Shown here one piece after another: positions 31,938 to 43,150 of a stretch of DNA of 64,000 bases. The DNA is from Arachnopeziza araneosa (lineage: Eukaryota > Ascomycota > Leotiomycetes > Helotiales > Arachnopezizaceae). A program made the position numbers and the translations under genes. Under the pieces are notes generated by a model. It saw nothing but the letters and a program-made list of their open reading frames with translations. It had not been told where the DNA came from and did not search any database. The stretch spans positions 375,648 to 439,647 of the forward strand of contig QYAI01000016.1 of assembly GCA_003988855.1 (NCBI GenBank), given 5' to 3'. Each line of letters opens with the position of its first letter. The stretch's first letter is position 1.

Positions 31938-33459
31938 TCAGTAATCCTCTCCCCGACTGATAACTTCTTTAACGTTTGGTCGGATCAAAATGGTCTGGAT
32001 CTGGTTAGTATGATCAGTCGTGGACTAGACATGAGAGACTTGCATGTTCCCACTGCGCTGTGTATGATCCTTTCTTATCCACTAGAGGGGGATAGGCCTC
32101 AACAATCCCGCTTGAAACAAGGTTATTCAACTATACCCAAGTTAGTGACTGATAAAGAGAACGGAAAGAAAACCTTACCCCAAGCAAGTACTTTTCCTGA
32201 CCCAAGCGATCCAGATATCTCCTGCAGAATGGCAACGTTCCAAAGTTCTTGTTAATGACATTCAGTAATTTACTTGCAGATGCGATTCTCAACGGGACGT
32301 TTGGAGCGTCTGCTCTCTTGGCATAATGAGAGCATTCCAAATCATCCCGTACATATCCATTTCCAGTACTTCCAAATGTCTCAATAGCAAACACCTCGCC
32401 CTCTTCCATTTTAGTTTGATCACTGCTCTTCACAATTGGCACGCTCTTGCCGCCATGTATCTGCCATTGTCGGATATCATGGCCGTTCAAGTTTCGGATG
32501 CACTTAACAGGGAATGTCTCGCCTCTGATCTCAACCTCGTAACTCTCCATGGTCTCTTGAATGGCGGTCCCAATCTCACCCAAGCGAGCATCAATACCAG
32601 CTTCTCTGATACCGGTGTTTGTACCTTGCTTGACGGCCTCAAGGAGGTTGTCATACATGGGGTCGAAAGACATAGTGAACGCACTGTCCACAATTCTTCC
32701 GTTAATATGAACTCCGAAATCCACTTTCATAACATTGTCTTTGGACAGAATGGTCTTGTTTCCAGCATTCGGGCTATAATGTGCTGCGATGTGATCCAAG
32801 TTGAGACCAGTAGGGAACGCAACACCACCCTTTATATTATCGCCTTCCTCTAATCCAGGGTGTCCAGTGAGGGCTCTAACTCCATCCTCAATACCCTCTG
32901 CAATCTCAGTCAAGCTTTGTCCAGGCTGGATATTCCTTTGAGCCCATTGTCGGACCTGTCTGTGGACTTCAGCACCGTATCTATACTCCTGCAAGAAATC
33001 ATTGTTTGATCGATCAAGATGTCTCTTTTCTTCGTCCGTAGTCCGGTACAGATTCTCGTCTCGGTATTCGACTTCCTCACCGACCGGGTATTCTCCATTA
33101 GGAAATAAATTTGAGAGTAGGACTCGAGGTGGATCGGATTGTTTAGTAGGATTGGCTCCAGAACCACCTGTCTTCTTTGGCTTTCTCTTCCGCTTCCTCT
33201 TCTTCTTGGCTGCTCCATCTGTTCCACCTTCACCGGTGGCCTTGTCGTCCTCGTCGTCATCTGAATCTTCCGCCTCCGCAGCTTTGCCGTTGCCATTTGC
33301 TTTAGCTGCAGCAGCGGATGCCATGACGGCTGCTGGATCTTTAACTATATAGATGTTAATGAGGCGAACTCGAGGGGTGGCCTCAGAGGGTTGAAGAAAG
33401 GTGATTCTCTTACTTTTCAAGTGCTTAAGAGCCTCTGACGGAGCCTCCTGTGCTGCCAT
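31938..33459 (-). CDS. MAP2: Methionine aminopeptidase 2
   Basis: A 451-residue homologue of MetAP2, which removes N-terminal methionine from nascent chains in the cytosol. Exons: 33459-33414, 33344-32179, 32130-32044, 31994-31938. The N-terminus has an acidic then polybasic stretch (KKKRKRKRKPKK) typical of type 2 enzymes. The catalytic domain shows GLNLDHIAAHYSP, VDFGVHINGRIVDSAF (metal-binding Asp), LNGHDIRQWQIHGG (His) and EGEVFAIETFGSTG (Glu). The last intron uses a GC donor (CAT|GCAAGT), giving AQWEH|TILIRPNVKEV and the canonical end ISRGEDY. The first intron is 69 nt, a multiple of three and open, so reading through it gives a false but intact ORF. The real start is the ATG before AAQEAPSE. 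Confidence 0.95.
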
Positions 33460-33768
33460 ATTGCCTCTCAAAAAGGTGTGACGAACATCCACAGTTGGTG
33501 GCTTCAGATACCTTGGTCTTTAATAAAATGAAATTCAAAAGAGTGAAAGTGGAAAAGGCTCAGACAAAGAGCGATTGGAGGGGTCGTAAAAACATGGACC
33601 CCACCCGCTAGCATACGCCTTCTAATTGACGTTCTAGGTCGTGTGGCCGGGGGTTACAATAATGCCGTCACTGACCAAACAAGAAGCACAACTCTACATT
33701 AACAACGCTACTTGAGCACAGAACAATTGGCTTTCACAGAAGCAGTGGCAGGAAATCGACGATGAGGA
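33460..33768. promoter_or_regulatory. Divergent MAP2/J-protein promoter
   Basis: 309 bp between divergent starts. A GC-richer block sits in the middle (ggtcgtgtggccgggggtta). No TATA element is obvious. Confidence 0.4.
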
Positions 33769-34680
33769 ATGCCACTCCGCTTTGCTCCTTCTCCTCTCGT
33801 TGCCACGCGCTTCCAACGACGTTTTCATAATATTTCACAGAGGCAAAATCGAACTCCGAATCACTATGAGACTCTTCAAATTCCAGTCAATGCTACACCT
33901 GCAGAGGTGAAGAAGTAAGTATTTTATCCATAGCAGCAATAGCCGTGTTGATTACCGGCCAATCTTCCATAAGCTTCTGCCTTCTAATCTTAACTAAACG
34001 CCTCTCCTAGATCTTTTTACCACCTCTCCAAAACCCACCACCCTGATCGCAACCCTGACGACCACACCGCCTCCGATCGCTTTGTGCGCATCTCAGATGC
34101 GTACGCAATTCTCGGCCATCCTATCAAACGACAAGCCTATGACCAGGAGCAAATTCGCTCCTCCTCTACTCACTCCCATTCCTCACCCCGTCCAACCGGC
34201 TCCTATCACTCTACTCACACACCGGCAGGCGGGCGTTCACCTAGTGGCCTTTCCCGTCGAAGGAGCCAGTTCCGTGGTCCTCCACCGAGTTTCTATCGCA
34301 GTGGAGGATGGGGATCACATTCTGAGAAACGGCGCAGTGCGCAAGAGGGGGCAGAACCTAGAGATGCGTCTGATTCGCCTTCGTATACGGGATCGGGAAC
34401 CACGGGCGGAATGGGGCCGGGTCAGGCGCCATTTGGACATGGAGATCATAATGATGTCCCGCATTTTGATCGCGAGAGCCACTTCCGAACGCATGAGGAT
34501 ATGAGGAGGAGAAGGGAGAAGCAGGGAGAAGGGTGGAATGCGGTAGGAGAAGAGTTACCGATGGGGATGCTGGGGAGTTTTTTGTGGGTGGGAAGTATAC
34601 TTGCCTTGGGGGTTGCCATCCCGGTGTGGATGTTTGAGAAGAAAGCGAAACAGAAGGAGGCAGTTAAGAGGGGGAAATAG
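33769..34680 (+). CDS. Mitochondrial-type J-domain protein with C-terminal TM
   Basis: A 271-residue class III DnaJ protein from two exons (33769-33914, 34011-34680). The N-terminus (LVATRFQRRFHNISQRQ) is basic and looks like a mitochondrial presequence. The J domain runs from NHYETLQIPVNATPAEVKK through THHPDRNPDD to SDAYAILGHPIKRQAYDQ and includes the HPD motif required to stimulate Hsp70. A long Ser/Gly/Arg-rich low-complexity middle follows. Near the end is one membrane helix (LGSFLWVGSILALGVAIPVWMF) followed by lysines. This layout resembles DNAJC30-type mitochondrial J-proteins. The first ATG in frame with the J domain after splicing was taken as the start; upstream ATGs are out of frame. 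Confidence 0.85.
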
Positions 34681-34914
34681 ACATAAAGAATTGTATAAGT
34701 AAACGGTAGAGGCATATATAGAAGGTCGTCAGTAAAAAGATAGACAGCAAAGGTGGAAATGGAAATCTTTACGGGCAGGTTTTATATTACATAGGCACAA
34801 TAGTTTCCGCCTCGCATGCAATGCAAATCACGCCCAAGATAACACATTTCTCTCAGCCATTTGACTTCTTTCCATCTCCATCATACTCTAGCCCTATTCC
34901 TTATATTTTACACT

Positions 34915-36089
34915 CTATGCGTCGAAAGTGAAAGAGGTACCGATCTTGTGAGCACCTTGGTCGAGCTTTTGGGTATCAAGGGAGGCACCGAGACCAAGGG
35001 TAACGCCGGGGCGGAGGAGGACGTTGTAGCCGACGGCTGCGACACCACGGTCATTGATCTTAACCTATTTTACCTACTTAGCATATGCAAACCCTTGGGA
35101 GGTAAATGCCTCTTACCTTGGCGAAGGAAACGGGGTCCAGTCTGTACTTGGCAGCGACCTCGAGACCAACCTGGTTACCGCTCTTGGAATCCCAGGAACT
35201 CTTAGCTCCAGCCTCAACTTGAGAGTTGACCTTGTGGTAGTAAGCAGCAGAGAAAACACTCAGGTTGTTAGTGGCAGTGATGGAAGCAGTGTAAACTGGG
35301 GTGGTGTATCCAATCGCAGCAGAATAGTTGGTGATAGCAGCCTTTTGGACGTCGTAACCAGCAGCACCACCAGCCAAGAAGCCATCTTGACCAATCACAG
35401 CGTCAACGTGAGCAGTGGGGCCCTTGAGGAGATCGAAGAAAGCACGGCCGTGGAAGTTGGGTTGCTTGAAGTGAAGGTTGACTTGTGCACCCTTAGCTTT
35501 CGAGGTAGGGTGGAATTGACCGACAAGTTCGGCCTTGAGACCCTTGGTAATGGTATCGTTGAGCTCGATCTTGCTGCTGAGAGCATTGGTAGTAGTCCAT
35601 GTTTGGGTAAGAGTCAAGCCTGCACGGCGATAGAACATCAGCAAAACTCCTTGACCAGGAGAAAAGTCGACTAAAAAATCAAGCGGACTAAAAGACCGCG
35701 TAGGCTTTGAATAGATTGTAAAACGACGAAAGAATATACCGGTAGGTTTATCTACGTATTTGCCCTCAATCTGTAGCAAAAAGTCTCATCAGTGTTCGTT
35801 TCGGGCCCGGATCGCAAGTATCGTACTGCACCGCTTGTAGCCTTCTCGTGTGTGCTCTTGCCAGTGACCTTGAATGCAACATTGTTGGGAGTGTTGCTCT
35901 TGACTTCGATCGTGCTTGAACTCAAATGATAGAAGTCCTTGTTGATCAACTGAATAAGAGTTAGCCAATGATCCAAGGTTGGTCAATAAAAGAGCTCGTA
36001 AATTGCCCGTGAGCGCAATTATTCCGGTGTTTGTGTTTACTCACGTCATTCGAGGCCTTGGCAATATCGGCGAAAGCTGGGATAGACAT
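34915..36089 (-). CDS. POR1: Mitochondrial outer membrane porin (VDAC)
   Basis: Exactly 283 residues, the usual length for fungal porins, from five exons (36089-36045, 35949-35827, 35770-35740, 35619-35117, 35064-34915). It forms the 19-strand voltage-dependent anion channel. Recognisable stretches are PAFADIAKASND at the start, LTLTQTWTTTNAL, GLKAELVGQFHP, GYDVQKAAITNYSAAIGY, and the porin-end strand GVTLGLGASLDTQKL. The protein ends IGTSFTFDA. The third exon is only 31 nt. The plus-strand ORFs of 114 and 206 codons here are shadows of this gene. Confidence 0.96.
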
Positions 36090-36693
36090 CTTGAATGGTC
36101 CGAGAGGTGAATTGATGGAGTTGAGAAGAAAAGGATTGTGTTGTTTTGATGTGGAAGTGTCAAGAGTTGAGAAAGGTGGTTGATGCAGCAATTTCAACAA
36201 CGGAAACCATCCCGGGATCTGGCGACTCACAAGCCTGCCTCGCTTCTTTGATTGGTCCTCACCTAGCTCTCTGCCGTCCAGGGGTAAGAATGACACCAGC
36301 CGGTGCGTTAATTCGTGACGCGCTTCTATTTGATTTTTTCCATGTTAGATTCATTCTTCTTAAGATAGTTCTATCAGGACCCAATCTGCATGTCATTATT
36401 GATCTACGATAATGGGTTGTCAGGCGGTGACGCAGAGAGCACCAGCGCGCCTAAACGAAGAACCTATTATGGATAGGGTTTGTTTCAGTTGGGAATTTTT
36501 TTTTTCGAATTGGACAAGGAGAGTTTTTTTCCCTTCTCTGCTCTGAAGATCTCGGCAGAAAAACCTCTATTGCCAAATTCTTGCTCATCTTTTACCAATC
36601 CAGATTTATCTATCAACGCCATCTTCGACAAACCAGCCACCCAACTGCAGTGAAATTCTCATTATTGACCATCCAATTGGTAATCGGTGAGCT
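36090..36693. other. Porin promoter and ASN 3' flank
   Basis: 604 bp between two minus-strand genes. There are T runs at ~36496-36506 and 36524-36530. It probably holds the porin promoter and leader. No gene seen. Confidence 0.4.
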
Positions 36694-38679
36694 TTAGTTC
36701 TTTTCCTCGTACTTCTGGTTGTGAATTGAGATGGCCCTATTGGGTCAGCCGAAGAAAACAAAATCCAGTAGAAATAACTTACCTTCCGCTGGGGTCAGTT
36801 TGGTCGGACCAGGTGGGAGTCCATCTCATCACTGTCTCCGCACAATATGGCGGAAAGTGTTCGTCAAACATTAATCGGTACCAGTACCTGTATGGTGTTA
36901 GAGCTGCTTTGAGTATGAAATTGCGTACATACGCTTCCTTGGTATCTGGAATATCCGTGCCCCATTCAGGCTTTGGGTTCTTCATCATTTCATCAGTGAC
37001 CTGGAGTTCGGCGTTGTCTTTTAGAGCATCAATCCATCCATAACCAACACCATCACTGAACTGCTCCTTTTGTCTCCAGAGAATCTTATCTGGGAGATAC
37101 GGCTTGGCCCCCTCGTCAAGAACCGAGACATCGAAAGCTTTCCTCATAATATACTTCTCGATTCTGTCCTTTGTGATCAACTTCTCAGTAGGATCAATGT
37201 TCATCGCGATTTCCAAGAACTATAAAATGTCAGAAAAATCTAAAACTCGTCCAGACATCTCTTACCTGCTTATCCAAGAAAGGAACGCGAGCCTCAACAC
37301 CCCAAGCCGAAGTTGACTTATTGGCTCTGAGACAATCGGCTAAATGGAGGTTCTTCACTCTGCGAACAGTTTCCTCGTGGAAAGCCTCCTTGTTGGGTGC
37401 CGCATGGAAATAAAGATATCCTCCGAAAATTTCATCGCTCCCCTCACCACTCAGCACCATCTTCACACCCATAGCTTTAATCTTTCTCGAAAGCAAGAAC
37501 ATAGGAGTCGAGGCACGGATAGTTGTGACATCATATGTCTCCAAATGATATATCACATCGGTGAGAGCGTTCAAGCCTTCTTCGATGGTAAATGTCATAT
37601 CATGGTGTTTGGTACCAAGGAACTTGGCAACCTCTAGTGCAGCCTTGGTATCTGGTGCGCCAGGAAGACCAATGGAGAAGGAGTTGAGTTGCGGCAGATA
37701 CATCAAGGTAGAAAGCTTGTTATCGTCATCAATACCAACTAACCCCTCGCCCTGATCCTCATTTCCTTCTTGAATGATTTGACCGTTTCCATTCATCTGA
37801 CTAAGAGCAGCAGCTTTCAAGCGCAAGGTCTCCCTCTGAGCAATCGCGGCAACCAAACTCGAGTCGAGACCTCCAGATAACAAAACTCCATAAGGAACTT
37901 CGGCCATCAACCGTTTCCGGACTGACTTCTCGAAAGTCTCTCTCAACAATTTGTAGTCTATCGGGTCGGAAGGAACTTTAGCGGGATCCCACCATGTTGG
38001 CTCATAGTATCGGGTCGTCTTGTCCGTTTTTGAGTCATAAATGTGTCCGGGTGGGAAAGAAATGATTTTGTCGCAGACCAATGTCAAGCATTTCAACTCG
38101 GATGCGAAGAATACAGCTTCTGGCATCTTGCTCGACCAACCTTGGTAAAAGGTTGTGATTCCAATCGGGTCGCGTGCAGCGATAATTCGGTCCTGGGTCT
38201 TATCATAGAGGACGAAGGAGAACATGCCATCGAGATATTTGGGTGCATCGACATCATATTGCATATACTAGGAAGTTTTAGCCATGGCTCACAGCTACTC
38301 AGTCACGCTTCTCCTACTAATGGTATGATGACTTCGCAATCGGAGTGAGTCTTGAAGTGGTATGGGTTCGCTAGAGTTTTGCGGATGACTCTATGGTTAT
38401 AAATCTCGCCATTGACCGCCAGCGCAATGCTCTCATCCTTGTTGGTAAGTGGTTGTGCTCCACTGTCAACTCCGACGATGCTCAGACGCTCGTGTGCAAG
38501 AACTATGAGGTGTTAGTTATATCCTAAGTGAGGATTCATGATTGAGTACTTGTGTTGTTAGCCAAGTAACTGCCAGACCAATCTGGACCACGGTGGCGAC
38601 ACTGCTTTACCATTTTCAAGGCAGTGGGTTTAAATGCCTTTGCATTTGGCACATGATGGCAGGCAGTAATGCCACACAT
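36694..38679 (-). CDS. ASN2: Asparagine synthetase (glutamine-hydrolysing)
   Basis: A 583-residue class B asparagine synthetase from six exons (38679-38550, 38502-38318, 38267-37266, 37219-36933, 36887-36783, 36736-36694). The start MCGITA places the catalytic Cys at residue 2 of the glutaminase domain; RHRGPDWSG and NGEIYNH follow. The synthetase domain has the PP-loop VLLSGGLDSSLVAA and the LSGEGSDEIFGGY motif. A ~40-residue Asn/Gln/Glu/Gly-rich insertion (SQMNGNGQIIQEGNEDQGEG region) separates AAIAQRE from SFSIGLPG, as in other fungal enzymes. The end DPSGRAISIHNQKYEEKN is completed by a 43 nt last exon. Gene naming (ASN1 or ASN2) is arbitrary between fungi. Confidence 0.96.
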
Positions 38680-39388
38680 GGTTGGTTTTGAGTGTGTTGT
38701 TGTACTTATCAAGGCTGCGTTGGTGGGGTTGACCAGAGGAGTAATTGGCAGTGGGAAGAGCTTTCTTGACTGATCTTGGAACAATTGAGCAAGAGTAAGA
38801 AAAGATATAGTTCAGTTGAGTGCAACCTAGCGATTGGGATCAAGAAGAGCCTCGTTAAGCTTCTTGCGGTCAGTGTCGCCCTTGTGTTTGGACCAGTGTG
38901 ACTCTGAAATAATTTTGGAGGGGGAAATTTAGGGCCGATCACGGACGTGACCCGGCCAGGGGTATCTCCCTATCTCAGGTCAGACACAATGACGGTGGTG
39001 TGGGAGGCTAAACTTGTCAGTGGCACGAAAGGTCGGTGGCACGAGTATCACAACTCGGGAAAAGGATTGCAAATTGAAATTTGACGGTCTTTCGTACAGA
39101 AATAATCTAGACCTCGAGTGTGCCACCATTTGTGTCCTGTCAAAATAGTCAGGTGACATCGACAATCATCCATGCTCGAGGGCTCATGCCTGATATCAAC
39201 CTAAAGCTGGAAGTGAGACAGAAAACCGCCTTTGCTCCCGCTCAAATGTAATCCAGTTGTGACCATATGCTTCGATAATACATCTACCAGGCGTGACCCG
39301 TTCCCTTCGTGATAGTGCTGAGAAGCACCTTAACTCCATCCAACGCCTTGTCCAACTCCCGTGTTCGACTTCGTCCTCGGGCGAGGGT
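38680..39388. other. ASN promoter and UBC9 3' flank
   Basis: 709 bp with no supportable gene. It holds the leader of the asparagine synthetase gene and the 3' flank of UBC9. Short minus-strand ORFs have no recognisable features. Confidence 0.4.
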
Positions 39389-39952
39389 TTAAGGAGCCGG
39401 ATTGTCTTTGACAATTCTTTTGATTTTGTTTTCGTACGCCGCCCGATCTTTTTTGAAGAGGTTATATGCATCAGCCTGGGCTGGAGAGTCTGGGTTTGGA
39501 TCATCGAGGAGGTCCTGAACGCCGAGGAGAATTTGTTTAATCGTGATCGCTGGCTTCCAACCTTCGTCTTCATTCAGGATCGACAAACAGACTGTACCAG
39601 AAGGGTAGACGTTGGGGTGAAAGAGAGGTGGCACAAATTTGCCTATGTGAATTAGCTTCCACTTTTCAAAATAGAATGACCATACACTTTGGTGGTTTTG
39701 TCGGATATTCTATTTGGTGTTAGAATGGTTTCCCAGTCGCAGAGATATCTACTTACCATCAGGGAAGATAACGCTCAATTTGAACAGACCGCCTTCCCAT
39801 AATGTCTTGTCTTTACCAGGAATTCCACATTCCCAGACCTTAAGATCAAGAACACCCTGAGCATTACGCTGAGGCTTGGCATAGAACCCAAAGGGATGAT
39901 CTTTCCGCCATTGCTTTCTCTCTTCTTGAAGACGATTCTGGCACAGCGCCAT
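39389..39952 (-). CDS. UBC9: SUMO-conjugating enzyme E2
   Basis: Exactly 157 residues, the canonical Ubc9 length, from three exons (39952-39757, 39709-39686, 39642-39389); the middle exon is only 24 nt. The E2 fold is intact: WRKDHPFGFYAKP (SUMO-contact helix), VIFPDGEYPTKPPKCKF, HPNVYPSG, and the active-site cysteine at residue 93 in GTVCLSIL. Then come DLLDDPNPDSPAQADAY and AYENKIKRIVKDNPAP. The HPN and the DPNPDSPAQ segments distinguish Ubc9 from ubiquitin E2s. It transfers SUMO to nuclear targets. Confidence 0.97.
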
Positions 39953-40514
39953 GGTGACTGAGCCCTGAAGGAAAGAATATTTGATTAACGCGGGTTTGAT
40001 GAGGCTGAGATAGAGAGTGAATGTATTAAGATGGAGAGGCCCCTGAGAGAGGAAGTTACAGAAAACAGTGCGCAAGCCTTGCGTATAGAGAGGAGGCGAT
40101 ATTGGGATAGAGAAATATGGATTTACCTTTGTTGTTGTGAAGAATAAGGCTGAAGTTGGTTGTTGACTTCGAGGCAAGGTTTTGTTTGGCCACAGGAAAG
40201 AGCCTAACAGGGGGCGTCCTCAAAGCCTCGGGTCGGCCTTGTCAAGCTTGAACTGACCATCTTCAAATTCGCACTCCCAGCATGCCAAATATATCTCCGT
40301 CCACCGCAACTCTACTTGGCCGTTAATTTCAAGAATAGATCTGGACACGTCACGGATCTTTGGTCATCTATTCCTTCATCCCAGAAATCTGGTTTGCTTC
40401 TATTTGACTGTATCCTGCAACCTACCTAAATTGAGCAAACGCCCGTCACATGCTGTCGCATTCCAGTTACAAGAAAATCCCTTTTTCCCATCTCCTCAAG
40501 TCTGCACGGTAAAG
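39953..40514. promoter_or_regulatory. Divergent UBC9/PEX19 promoter
   Basis: 562 bp between divergent starts, with T/C-rich leader on the UBC9 side. An upstream in-frame ATG for PEX19 exists at ~40404, but it adds a segment lacking family features, so the later ATG was taken. Confidence 0.4.
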
Positions 40515-41650
40515 ATGGAGAAGGGACCAGGCAATTGCCTGCCTTCAGCAGAGGCGTCTGAGAAAGAATTAGAGAAGAAATCAGAAGCAGTGAAGCTTCC
40601 AAGCGCGGCAATCAAGCAAGAGAGCACCCCGCCAAATGTTACAGCAACAGAAGATGTCCCTGATCCCGACGAGGATGATCTGGATGACTTAGATGGTGAG
40701 TAAATATACTTAAGTCTCTTTCATTCACCTAACAGACACCATAGACATGCTCGATGAATTTGTTCCTTCCGAGCCTAAACTCACAGTCCCCACCAGCTTA
40801 AGCAAGCCACCTCTTCCCAAAACCGCACCACCAACAGAACCCATCCCAGCAGAAATCTCGGATAAGGATTTTGCAGCTCAGTTACAGGCGGGTATGGCTG
40901 ATCTGCTCGGCGGCCTAGATTCAACCCCAGAAATGGCAGCGCAATTCGAAAGAATGTTAACAGAGCTTGGTGGGGCAGGAGTTCTCTCCGAAGCTGCAGG
41001 AATCAATCCTGGTCCAGAAGCATCCACCTCTTCCAAATCACCTCCTACAAAATCAGGACCATCAGTACCCGCAGCTGCAGAAGAAAGTTTCCAGGAAACA
41101 ATAAAAAAGACTATGGAGCGGATGCGAGAGTCCGGTGACCAGGCTACTGCCGCTGCAGCCTCAGATAATACTGATGACCTTTTGGCCGAGATGATGAAAG
41201 CGATGCAGTCATCCGGTCTTGACAGCGAAGGAGGAGAAGAAGAGTTCTCAAAGATGCTTCTTGGTATGATGGAGCAGCTAACGAATAAAGAGATCCTGTA
41301 TGATCCGATGAAAGAATTAAATGACAAGTTCCCGGCATGGATGGAGAAGAATGCTGGAAAGGTAGAAGAGGGCGACATGAAGCGGTACAAAGAACAGCAG
41401 ATCTATGTGAAGGAGATTGTAACGCGGTTTGAGTCTAAAACTTACAGTGATGATAATGCCTCTGACAGAGAATACATCGTGGAACGAATGCAAAAGGTTA
41501 GTTATATTCAATACACTCTATTAAAGTAAATGCTGATATTATCGAGTACAGATGCAAGCAGCAGGTTCTCCTCCCCAAGATTTGGTTGGAGATATGGCTG
41601 CTGCTCAAGAAGCGTTTGGAGCACCTGAAGAAGGTTGTCCAACGCAATGA
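40515..41650 (+). CDS. PEX19: Peroxin Pex19 with CaaX farnesylation signal
   Basis: A 343-residue peroxisomal membrane protein chaperone/import receptor from three exons (40515-40695, 40745-41496, 41552-41650). The acidic N-terminal DPDEDDLDDLDDMLDEF segment is the Pex3-binding region. The helical core includes LQAGMADLLGGLDSTPE and FSKMLLGMMEQLTNKEILYDPMKEL, which binds membrane-protein targeting signals. The last exon adds the tail and ends in CPTQ, a CaaX box as expected for farnesylated Pex19. Without that exon the CaaX box is missing. It is divergent from UBC9. Confidence 0.94.
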
Positions 41651-41819
41651 AGAGCATTCAATCCTGTATCTTGAATCTCTGACAAAGTCTGTGACCTTCC
41701 ATGAATAATGCCGTAAACGCCGTGTATCCTTCCATTGATGACCCAAATGACAGCACGAACCAACGCCACGCTCAACAATGCAGCTTAACAGAATTTTGAG
41801 ATAATAATCAAACAGTCCT

Positions 41820-42694
41820 TCAACTCATATCCATCATATCCTGGTCTTGTATGTACTCAGGCAGTGGCTGCTGAGTAGCAGTCCTGGACTCTGACTCCAC
41901 GAAATCCATGAATATATCATCATATTCTTCATCATCACTTCCATACAATGTCTCCGTTTCAGGCCGTTCTTCTTGTCTCAAGTGTGTATCCCATGACAAT
42001 ACATCCTCGGGAATATCTGGCTGTTGTTGAAAGCTCTCTTCCTGGCTTAACAATGCCTCCAATTCGGCGTCATCATCAATGGAAGCTTCCTGAATCATAA
42101 CCTCATCTACGAAACCGTCAGCTAGCCTATACTGGATCATTCATTTCAAGACTCACCTATCTCATAATCCGCTACAGCGTGATCTAACCCAAACCTTACT
42201 GCTTCCTTCCTCCTCCCCTCCTCCCACCTCTTCTCTTCTCTAACCCATAAACTCCTCAGCAGCTCCTCCTCGCCCACGGCATTATCTCCTCCCATCCGCT
42301 CCCTCCACCTCTTCTCCTCGCTCTCCTCCCTAACCTTCTTCAAAAACAACTTCCTCCTTGTTTCTCTTCCCTCATCACCTGAACCTCTAGCCATCAATGG
42401 ATTCGGCTTCGTTGCGCGTTTAGAGAAGCGGGAGCCCGAGGTCTGTGGTGGTGAGATGAGGGCGCCGCTGCTCATTTTTGCCGACGGGGGAGTTTTGGTG
42501 GGTTTGGAGGGTGATGCAGATATCATATTTGCATCACGGTCGCGAAGGGCAAATATGCTGGTTGATGAATTCGGCGGGCTGGAGCTGGGTGAGCGCCGCA
42601 GAGGAGAAGACGAGAGGGGTGAAGGGATGTGAGGAGTATAGTATTGGGTTTGTTGCTTGTGGTGAGGATTGTGTGCTGGAAGGGTGGAGAACAT
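41820..42694 (-). CDS. Unknown Ser/Pro-rich protein with acidic tail
   Basis: About 279 residues from two exons (42694-42157, 42121-41820). The in-frame intron is only 35 nt (GTGAGT...GGCTAG), joining DYEI to ADGFVDEVMIQ. The N-terminus is Ser/Pro rich (SPLSSSPLRRSPSSSPPN), the middle is a charged helix (RRKLFLKKVREESEEKRWRER...), and the C-terminus is acidic with ALLSQEE and YGSDDEEYDDIFMDFVE. Not recognised; it looks like a conserved fungal nuclear protein, but that is impression only. The 'MPIIVA' extension upstream starts at a TTG, so MFSTLPAHN is the start. Confidence 0.65.
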
Positions 42695-43150
42695 TGCGAC
42701 GATGATGGGCAAGTTCTGGTGTCTTGAGATGGAAGGTATGTTAGAGTTCGTCGTTTGTTTGGAAAGGGAAGGCTTTGACTTCGACGCGCGTGGACGCGAA
42801 GAAGGCGCGAACGTGATAAGGGGCGCTCAGTTGCCCCCCCAAAAAAGTCTCATAGGCGCATATTAATTTTCAGGCGTGATTCGAAGTCATTAAATGTAAA
42901 ATTGTGGTTCGTTTTTTGCAAGCGCTTCCATTATTATGTGGTTATTGCTTCCTTCCAAATCTTAGTAAATGATGGATGTCAGACCGCAGCAGCATCTCTT
43001 TCCCATAGCCGTAGCCAGCCAGATGCTGATATCGTACAGTAATAAGCTCCAAAGACTAAAGGGCCACCAACAAAGCCTCAACGCCCTCGCTGTAAATACC
43101 AGCCTCCTCAAAGACACCACCTTCGAACCCTCCCGTCATCACTCGCTACT
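42695..43150. other. Intergenic region, no gene seen
   Basis: 456 bp between two minus-strand genes, with a C8/A6 run at ~42834-42846. Short ORFs only. Confidence 0.4.

Noticed and set aside
31710..32255. 181-codon plus-strand ORF
   Set aside because: Overlaps the MAP2 3' exons on the other strand and has no recognisable features.
33002..33352. 116-codon plus-strand ORF over MAP2
   Set aside because: Antisense shadow of the low-complexity acidic and polybasic N-terminus of MAP2.
35054..35674. 206-codon plus-strand ORF
   Set aside because: Antisense shadow of the VDAC porin exons, whose minus-strand frame reproduces a full 283-residue porin.
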